DNA from: Orientia tsutsugamushi str. Boryong
Lineage (GTDB): Bacteria > Pseudomonadota > Alphaproteobacteria > Rickettsiales > Rickettsiaceae
DNA: 64,000 bases
Assembly: GCF_000063545.1 (NCBI RefSeq)
Contig: NC_009488.1
Location: forward strand, 1,984,001 to 2,048,000
Direction of reading: 5' to 3'
Shown here one piece after another: positions 59,601 to 64,000 of the stretch (position 1 is the stretch's first letter; every line of letters begins with the position of its first letter). A model generated the notes under the pieces. The model made no database searches. It saw nothing but the letters and a program-made list of their open reading frames with translations, and was not told the DNA's origin. A program made the position numbers and the translations under genes.

Positions 59601-60533
59601 TACGCTTTGTGAATTTAAATTATCATAAATATGATCTACAATATACTTTAGATATGCTTTATAATAGAAAAAGCTAACATCTGCAGGGTCAGCGTTGTAA
59701 ACTCGTTTTAAGAATTCGTGTATTGGTGAGTAAGGTTCAGATTTCTTATCATCAGTAGCCTTTTGAGAATCTGTTATCTGTGTAGGTCCAATATGTCCTA
59801 CGTATTTATCTGTTTGTTCTGCATTAATGCTTTTTAAAAATGATATTCTAGTGTCATAAGAGCTTTGCTTAATAGCATAATCATATATTTTTCTTGCTTC
59901 TACAGAAAATTCTGGTTGGTTTGCTGTTTTTGGGTTATTATTATATAGTAATTGTGCTGATCTACGCTGTACAAATTCATGAAAAACAGGTGGAATAACT
60001 TTAATGTTCATATTAAGGTTTTTTGCTAAGTTTAGTAGTAATATAGCACGCTTATTGTATCTAAGATCTGGTCCGTATGGATCTATAATTTCTGAAAAAG
60101 ATTTAGCTTTGTCAAAAATGCCAAAATATTCACGTATGCTTTCTTGGAACTGTGATTTGTCTTCGTTTGTGTTTCCATGATATGCAGGCTTTTTTAGTTC
60201 ATGCTCCACTGTAGATAGTGAAAATACTATTATATCTCTGTAATACTTAGTTTTTCTATTTATATAAAACGATTTGCTATTCCCTGCTGCTTCCTTTAAC
60301 TTTATTATTAACTGATCAAATGCATCCGGAGTATTAGCAGATTTAAAATATTCAACTATATGCTCATATTTTATTTCCTCATGTGCATTTCCTGACTCAT
60401 TAACAATACCTTCATTTTTAAAAAGTGCCCGCATAGCCTCTGGCGATACTTCGTTATATGCCACACAAATAGTGTCAAACAGTGCTTTAAGTAAAGCATA
60501 ATTATTTGTATCAAAAATGATTTCGTTACTCAT
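53634..60533 (-). CDS. Giant latrotoxin-CTD/TcdB-pore-like toxin, 2,299 aa
   Basis: AAGGAGATA lies 8 bp before ATG 60533 and the frame runs unbroken for 6.9 kb. Residues 1-690 are mostly helical and unrecognised. GRKKRE near 695 is a furin-type basic site. Two hydrophobic stretches at about 880-900 and 921-968 (IAAIVFAGIALVSSIILLAA) resemble the pore/translocation domain of large clostridial-type toxins. About 1250-1900 is beta-rich with RTX-like lines (GGSGDYTIFVKS, GGGKSDIYLLL). A second furin-type site PRSKRSD at about 2087-2092 precedes an acidic linker. The last 200 residues (STADFNSTILLIQYLVQSF) resemble the latrotoxin C-terminal domain of Wolbachia/Rickettsiella proteins. No signal peptide. 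Target and toxic activity are unknown. Confidence 0.65.
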   Translation of the reverse strand: MSNEIIFDTNNYALLKALFDTICVAYNEVSPEAMRALFKNEGIVNESGNAHEEIKYEHIVEYFKSANTPDAFDQLIIKLKEAAGNSKSFYINRKTKYYRDIIVFSLSTVEHELKKPAYHGNTNEDKSQFQESIREYFGIFDKAKSFSEIIDPYGPDLRYNKRAILLLNLAKNLNMNIKVIPPVFHEFVQRRSAQLLYNNNPKTANQPEFSVEARKIYDYAIKQSSYDTRISFLKSINAEQTDKYVGHIGPTQITDSQKATDDKKSEPYSPIHEFLKRVYNADPADVSFFYYKAYLKYIVDHIYDNLNSQSVSDNFQKLKNICSKYSHLHDYIDSYIMLALDAVKGKGGGGNSKGTKNSNNYYAALSKTWTEISHGIHDIQNANTMYNDKQQILEVIARVLYQRGQEFNFYDFMMNAYAKVHNVFLATANTKMIYQLHSGVFKNYFDDVKILFTSLDYSYSKETLSKERENSFRAVATELEGKFYEFLNEKTIIHLRSVFEDYGLAIFFSQPSLDTYTVQLNEYIETLKRYYHNYENHEINFNTKTWESSVTNWQLICDTLHTMSFLLKPSHQSHLKINAAAISNRARDLSKLKSDEKNSQEDIEKYKREFKRVLDILDNNAIGGINDNNVHIHSRFKGTSREILLNRQKQFAGILHKFRADNSDQIERLSLDLNNAINPGVVGTSSGLCLTNSQGRKKREAGIKCRISWDHIDKFNANEEVSEKRNYYQIKIDTRKFNKLLSENSNIILEDQLLDLAKGILADDGDRIVGDEKYLFSQIVENNGYANWRNNKFLEEMNNIAKAPLSGFSTILKNRLTNAGSRILLVRGIHGTIVTCQQAIQGESEQNLDCALSLSEISSSFLIQRGEDALIKKFPKFPKTIRIGGAVVGGIFDVIEIVRSTIKLIKCAKAANTDNACSEKEIRDSIAAIVFAGIALVSSIILLAAAAGGPVSILVAVIIIGSNIIYGGISTIIEWKQKYDTTLSENIHLFIRSTLMLSPQESLEELAFKTDSVNSIVKSAWNALNSFPNNTVAYATGLGKAEKAKPRIVSKCPTELKQYEKCELSPVNGGVVIQIARTIHGKPINEVTSDGFKVFKITNKYIVPGNSNINTKNRPLPTEKLSRVLPNEISGAAFICLPKITSSSYENGGESSYKVSSYPNIRYYCDNAVIIEDDSRKSKIEIIRYKLDKTRTLVIPDDSRKSQDRKKYIIFDFKYINSGYIKGLNDLNNIFMISSDGNVEVEGGYGVTNHFMFLNDQFTGKIYFGNYINIIDVSNIKSPVVKFEVDLVQCRMRLRGIQYTSSLIQKDLNDEEIRDTPYINKLKIQYIGRVNKKDNVNCDTVDASIRVSRIGDSIYKDKEILNSDSMHIDSNGGNGEDEFDVIKNCKKLTIGPYTKVEGGSGDYTIFVKSMKNEYANYKNTKSIIDVRGTGDIVFLDIPLLEECFYNLLDNTMTIDIILSQDSMFTLKINNYFNQVKKTPNFNLIDKYGSVVIPKVSFESMSSGQDVGVFIDKFELHLNSKKVKSLTNQDVVTYYKEVSKSRKSFQVFCTAKSARTFFIFGSDSKDIIVLDQANMFIKGGGKSDIYLLLKDDNSKINTIYIDNFDEDKILDILELSSIRDLHIDMNANNDLNIIHIGINTQNGFEIIVLNWKNSNSHKHLILMDQQNNYYIPCECYVHRNIAQFYMASNNQKEFEVRKNGPVVVFTESRNVKFFKVENSLILSIGDKESNELILTVKNFYLDTSKWKDLKIYFYHDGDIDYTYSIDVFAESRKIEDYSYKAIVSEYTITHFNTVKTQPIIQHNHRDEEKVGVLVLENVIPDDILATQEEKNFVLTHTTSKSKVIIEECFFDIRYAIDVIKFSYTNDMLNYNNEPIIIYLVCNFSIENMNSALKIAGELYSWRASRIAPHHEDIVKCLVSLYSLNSENKNSEDKLINYKMLGFVSEADQIVFNNACVTNILTDDNLASYSYLYSNTEVHLKEYKDVLLNRIKLKCYDDIQIQKYEKKILSLNEYDIINTANEYLDLDIKFKYSLTYSGLSEQLKNISQDFGTPDFGMPTVVPLLPDLSNKLNVLSSSINKNESNSLPSKPRSKRSDTSFETIDSYESDIADNESDEYDEEYNDEYNEQQDQLEQVSSSASRAESFISTWIGNSINTVTHYLKESIQLFENSASKLNSDDTMSMSSKGLSYDFVDTDSTNSTDNTNIIVSTADFNSTILLIQYLVQSFSFWRKKCNVSKTCLSEEQRRQVELNKKAKEIIDGLKIFYKRYEDDDYQSENSENVIEEDQFVGEEVNYEHDLYW

Positions 60534-61071
60534 AATTTATATCTCCTTCGCATATTAAATCATCTATTTCTTGACTGCACAGTACAGTCATCCTATCATT
60601 ATGGATAGTTACAATATCTTCATCTTCTTCCGCATTTTCTGTATTTGCATCTATTACTTGTTTAATATAAGATATTAGCATCCTACGATTACTATTAATA
60701 CCTTGTAAGTCGATCCATAAATTAACATTTGGTAGCATGTGATAAAGGGCAATAACCTTCATAGCTCCTTCAAAGTTTAAACTTCGACATTGCAATGATA
60801 ATTTAATCGTTGCTTCTGAAGACCATTCTACTTCAGATAACCCATCACATAAAATATATGAGTCTACATATCCAAAGTTACTATAGTTAAAGTTGAACTC
60901 TATTGTGATAGGCCCTTGGTTCCATTGATACTGTTTCAGATCAAGCATTATATTGTGTAATAATGACTCGTATATGTAATCATTTATCTCAAATGTTAAT
61001 ACATTGTCTGCTTTTTTTAAATATTTTTTGTGAAAATAACTAATGTTGACATCTAATGAATCATATATCAT
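60526..61071 (-). CDS. 181-aa partner gene of the giant toxin
   Basis: The start ATG 61071 follows AAGGAAGG. Its stop overlaps the first codons of the giant gene (ATGAGTAA, 8-bp overlap), and its 3' end carries the giant gene's ribosome site, so the two are translationally coupled. No family is recognised. Residues 80-125 (LSLQCRSLNFEGAMKVIALY, LPNVNLWIDLQGI) have a leucine-rich-repeat-like rhythm. The C-terminus is acidic. There is no signal peptide or membrane helix. Its position suggests an antidote, chaperone or regulator of the toxin, which is inference. Confidence 0.6.
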   Translation of the reverse strand: MIYDSLDVNISYFHKKYLKKADNVLTFEINDYIYESLLHNIMLDLKQYQWNQGPITIEFNFNYSNFGYVDSYILCDGLSEVEWSSEATIKLSLQCRSLNFEGAMKVIALYHMLPNVNLWIDLQGINSNRRMLISYIKQVIDANTENAEEDEDIVTIHNDRMTVLCSQEIDDLICEGDINYE

Positions 61072-61633
61072 ATATACCTTCCTTTATAAATTGTAAGTTT
61101 ATTACTACACAAAATAGCAATAATGCGCTTTCACATAGCACATTATTTTAGTGTATGTAATGAAAAATAATTTTACAATGATTATTTAATTTCTATTAAC
61201 CTTTGATTGTTTTATTCGACTATAGATGAAATAACTTTTGAAAGAACAGTATATAGTTCAATATAAGAGATATGGCAACCACCAGCAAAAATAAGTGTTA
61301 TAGGCATCTTTTAATACTTATTTATAGAGTTAAAACATGTCAGTACTTCTTGCAAAGCATCAAAAAATCACTTTTATTAAAGAGTTTGATTAGTAATAGT
61401 AGTTTTTGTTCAAGATAAATTACATTCTTAAAATATTTTAGCGTTTGTAGACCTTCTGCATTATGACTTTCATACTTTTACTTATCCTAAATTGGTGTTA
61501 TAAGCAATAAATAAACAGTATTAATTCAAACACTATATTCAAGATAATATACAATTATAATTGTATATTATCTCTTAATTCTTACTTAATCTGACATCCA
61601 TTTTGATACTTATGTCAAGATGTAAGCTGAATC
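61072..61633. other. Intergenic region with IS982-type and MITE debris
   Basis: 61435-61499 matches the short repeat at 53168-53258 and ends CTTATCCTAAATTGGTGTT. 61503-61585 resembles the inner arm of the 376-bp MITE (GCAATAAATAAAC, ATACAATTATAATTGTATATTATCTCTT). The first 300 bp include the promoter of the toxin operon; no motif is convincing. Confidence 0.5.
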
Positions 61634-62953
61634 TCATGCTGAGTCACTAAGGATGTAAATAGATTCTCCTACTAGATGAGTAGTAGTGATCAAAGAAAAA
61701 TTATATCCATCAATACTATCTTGTTCATTTTGCGCTACTTCTGTGCGATGATCGCTATTTAACTTAGGATTGTTACACTGACGTTTATGAGTGTAAAGAT
61801 CTTCATGCTCATCATAACATAATGTTCGCTTTTCTACTGATTGCATAACTTCTTCAGTATGAGTATGTCTTATTATTTGCAGATTTTCAATATTATTTTC
61901 TTGATAGCTTTCTATAGGTTGAGATTGATTGTTAATAGTTAAGCTATTTACTGCTTCGGATACTACATTATTTTTTACAGTATCCTCCATAGCTAGTGAC
62001 AGCTCTAATATATTATCTAATTCTGAATCACTTGTATTTATCTTATTTTGTTGAATTGGTTGTAATTGATTTTCAAATTGATTGGTAATATAATTATTTA
62101 ATTCCAGTTCTATTTCTTTGATATTATTATCATCATCATCTATAGCTAGCATCATATTTAATATATCACCAGCTACTAGCATAGAATCTGATATGTTAGC
62201 TAATTCTTTACCATCACTATGTGTATTTATCTCATTACTACTGTTCTCAATATCATCTTCTCTATGTTCATCTATTATCTGAGATTGATTATTATTGGTT
62301 GTTAAGTTATTTGTCAATTCATGTACTGTTTCATTTATTTTTTCATCATTATCATTATTTAGCTCTTGAATATTGCTATATTTTTTGAACATGCTATCTA
62401 TGACGTTTTTACGAGTTTCTCGATCCTTCTTTTTCACAAATTTTAATTCCAGTTCAAATTTTTTGAAAGATATTAAAAACTCTTCGTTATTTTTATGCAC
62501 TTCTTTCATTATATAAAGAGTTTTTAATAATTTATCCAAACAATATGTGGCATTAGGTCCTATATTAGATAACTTACCGGAAATAGTAGAAAAAGGTATA
62601 TCTAAGGTATATAAGTCATTTAATATATTGATATTTAAAGTTAATACCTTTAATGTTCCTGCTAATGCATCTAGATCGATTGTATAATTATGGAGTAATA
62701 TACCTCTGATATTGGAAGCTTCTATTATGTTAGCTGGTTGTAGCAGTTTTTCTAAGTTATCTAAGTCCATCTCAGAAATAAAATCATCAAAATATGTATT
62801 TGAGTAAGAAGTACTTTTCCAATTGGTCTGAAAAATTTTACTTAAAAATTTCTTCGACCATGGATGATTTTCTAATAATCTTGTTCCTAAGGTGTCCTTG
62901 TTATCAAGGTATTGGTTGAAAGTATATAAACTATCTTGTTTTCTAGGTGGCAT
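61634..62953 (-). CDS. 439-aa acidic repeat protein upstream of the toxin operon
   Basis: ATG 62953 (MPPRKQDS) is preferred to a TTG at 62971 because AAAGGAAC precedes it. Residues 1-190 are helical (LDNLEKLLQPANIIEASNIR and others). The rest is acidic and Asn/Gln-rich, with an imperfect internal repeat: LTTNNNQSQIIDEHREDDIEN versus LTINNQSQPIESYQENNIEN, and AGDILNMMLAIDDD versus LDNILELSLAMEDT. There is no signal peptide. Not recognised. It has the same orientation as the toxin operon but is separated by 560 bp of IS debris, so it is a separate transcription unit. It may be a secreted effector. Confidence 0.55.
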   Translation of the reverse strand: MPPRKQDSLYTFNQYLDNKDTLGTRLLENHPWSKKFLSKIFQTNWKSTSYSNTYFDDFISEMDLDNLEKLLQPANIIEASNIRGILLHNYTIDLDALAGTLKVLTLNINILNDLYTLDIPFSTISGKLSNIGPNATYCLDKLLKTLYIMKEVHKNNEEFLISFKKFELELKFVKKKDRETRKNVIDSMFKKYSNIQELNNDNDEKINETVHELTNNLTTNNNQSQIIDEHREDDIENSSNEINTHSDGKELANISDSMLVAGDILNMMLAIDDDDNNIKEIELELNNYITNQFENQLQPIQQNKINTSDSELDNILELSLAMEDTVKNNVVSEAVNSLTINNQSQPIESYQENNIENLQIIRHTHTEEVMQSVEKRTLCYDEHEDLYTHKRQCNNPKLNSDHRTEVAQNEQDSIDGYNFSLITTTHLVGESIYILSDSA

Positions 62954-63193
62954 ATAAGTTCCTTTTATCAATTCATTAAATAAAGCCTCTTACTATATAT
63001 TCATTTTCTAAATAAATAATGATGTGAATATAGCATTACTTTATTCAAAATCAAACAAAAAAACTAATAAAATTAAATTAATTTAAATTATCTATTAAAA
63101 TATACTAACTTTCTATGTAAAGTTATTTATATAAACTAAAGTTTGATATAAAGTGATAGGTTAGACGATAACAAGAATAAGAATTATATTTGT
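62954..63193. other. Upstream region of the acidic repeat gene
   Basis: Very AT-rich (runs of TTAATTTAAATTATC) with no gene, repeat or clear promoter. It presumably contains the promoter of the minus-strand gene. Confidence 0.4.
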
Positions 63194-63361
63194 AACGCAG
63201 GATTATGATAAGAAAAAGTTAAAAAGAGATAATATACAATGGTAAATGTTAAGGTTATTAGGTATATCTTATGAAAGAATAATTGCACATATTATGAGCA
63301 ATAGATAAACAGTTATTAATTGAAATTATATTTAATATATTACAAAATTATAATTGTACAT
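63194..63361. mobile_element. Truncated 376-bp-type MITE
   Basis: It begins AACGCAGGATTATGATAAG, a decayed IS982-type end, and contains AGAGATAATATACAA and GAGCAATAGATAAACAGTTATTAATTG as in the other copies. Its right end is replaced by the IS5-type terminus at 63362. Confidence 0.6.
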
Positions 63362-64000
63362 TAGACTTCTTTCGAAACTATACAATGATGTAAAATGGTG
63401 TTATAAAAATCTGATTTGAAGTAATAATGAAATTAGATCAGATTAAAGAGTTAAAGGATGAAAAATTTCGTCGATTAACAGTAGTAAGGAAGGGAACATT
63501 CTCAAAGATGGTGGATATTTTGAGGAAAGCTGATGGTGTTAAGAAATCAAAAGGAGGGCGTAAAAATAAGCTCAATTTGGAGGAACAGTTATTGATGGCC
63601 TTAGAATACCTTAGAGAATACCGTACTTATTTTCATATAGGTCAGAACTATGGGATTAGTGAAAGTTCAGCATATAAAGCTGTAAAATGGGTAGAAGACA
63701 CCTTAGTTAAACACCCAAACTTTGCTCTTCCAGGTCGTAAAGCTCTAATGAATAGCGATATGAATTATGAAGTAGTCTTGATTGATGCTACTGAGAGTCC
63801 AATAGAAAGACCCAAAAAAAACAAAAATTCTATTATTCAGGAAAGAAGAAAAGGCATACACTAAAGACTCAAATAGTGGTAGACAAGAAAACACACCAAG
63901 TAATATGTACAGATTTTTCTAACGGTAAAAAACATAACTTTAGATTATTTAAGGAATCCAAAATTCTTATCCATCCTAAGATTAAAGCGATTACTGATAC
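63362..64000 (+). mobile_element. IS5-family (ISRpe1-like) element, left part
   Basis: The left end TAGACTTCTTTCGAAACT matches the arms of the two 145-bp MITEs. The element runs off the window end. Confidence 0.75.
63427..64000 (+). CDS. IS5-family transposase, two frames joined by a -1 slippery site, cut by window end
   Basis: Frame 0 (63427-63864, 145 aa) has the N-terminal helix-turn-helix region (LNLEEQLLMALEYLREYRTY, YGISESSAYKAVKWVED) and the first catalytic Asp in VVLIDATESPIERPKK. At 63816-63822 the heptamer A-AAA-AAC occurs in the correct phase. After a -1 shift the reading continues KKQKFYYSGKKKRHTLKTQ and IVVDKKTHQVICTDFSNGK, as expected for the DDE domain. The arrangement is that of IS5-type transposases expressed by frameshifting or of a one-base mutation. 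The rest of the gene lies beyond the window. Confidence 0.8.

Noticed and set aside
53634-60533. Calling the giant protein CifB/CidB
   Set aside because: No deubiquitinase or paired PD-(D/E)XK nuclease motifs could be recognised by eye, and the 181-aa partner is much shorter than CifA. Only the pore-like, furin-type and latrotoxin-CTD-like features are supported.
1-64000. tRNA or rRNA genes
   Set aside because: No T-loop GGTTCGA/GGTTCAA context with a matching acceptor stem was noticed on either strand; a tRNAscan run would settle this.

Overview
The base composition (strongly AT-rich), the gene families and the extreme density of broken and repeated genes point to an obligate intracellular Rickettsiales bacterium, most likely Orientia tsutsugamushi or a close relative. 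The strongest indicators are a degraded Rickettsiales amplified genetic element (RAGE) with F-type tra genes plus Ti-type traA/traD, its usual cargo (SpoT-like hydrolases, histidine-kinase-like proteins, Dam methylase, ankyrin and TPR proteins, DnaA-like/DnaB pieces), an OTT_1508-type deaminase fragment, group II intron pieces and several IS families.

Layout. 1-5.3 kb: cargo (deaminase tail, tandem HK-like genes, (p)ppGpp hydrolase-like gene, an orphan family protein) ending in a broken Ti-type traD and a cluster of IS982-type ends, including a 376-bp palindromic MITE. 5.3-7.1 kb: an unrecognised 578-aa protein with a permuted cysteine-protease-like His/Asn/Gln/Cys pattern. 7.4-8.4 kb: an IS982-family IS with a nonsense mutation. 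8.6-14.1 kb: Ti-type traA relaxase/helicase (frameshifted), a Toprim protein with an internal duplication, and an Rpn-type nuclease. 14.1-31.9 kb (minus strand): F-type conjugation block in the order int-traL-E-K-pilin?-B-V-C-W-U-trbC-N-F-H-G-TPR-D. Many members carry frameshifts or stops, while int, traL, traB, traW and traN look intact, so this copy is probably not self-transmissible.

32-36.8 kb: IS982 fragment, a DnaA-like gene split by an IS5-type MITE, a DnaB tail, a second SpoT-like hydrolase, a broken ankyrin gene and a group II intron fragment. 37.0-41.7 kb is an island of chromosomal genes: a rickettsial conserved protein, mnmA (intact) and a decayed pccB. 41.7-53.6 kb repeats the cargo theme: DnaA-like half behind the same MITE, an IS110 element, ankyrin remnant, a membrane protein, two dam remnants, the orphan-family paralogue, an intact HK-like pair, a nonsense-mutated SpoT copy with a group II intron at its 3' end, and an intact IS982 transposase.

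53.6-63.0 kb is the most remarkable part: an apparent two-gene operon (181-aa protein overlapping by 8 nt a 2,299-aa protein) with an unrelated 445-aa-scale gene upstream. The giant protein has a hydrophobic pore/translocation-like segment, two furin-type basic sites and a C-terminal region resembling the latrotoxin C-terminal domain of arthropod-endosymbiont toxins. It is an intact, full-length candidate host-directed toxin in an otherwise decaying neighbourhood. The window ends inside an IS5-family (ISRpe1-like) element with a canonical -1 frameshift heptamer. No tRNA, rRNA or CRISPR array was seen. All function calls come from reading the sequence; no database search was run.
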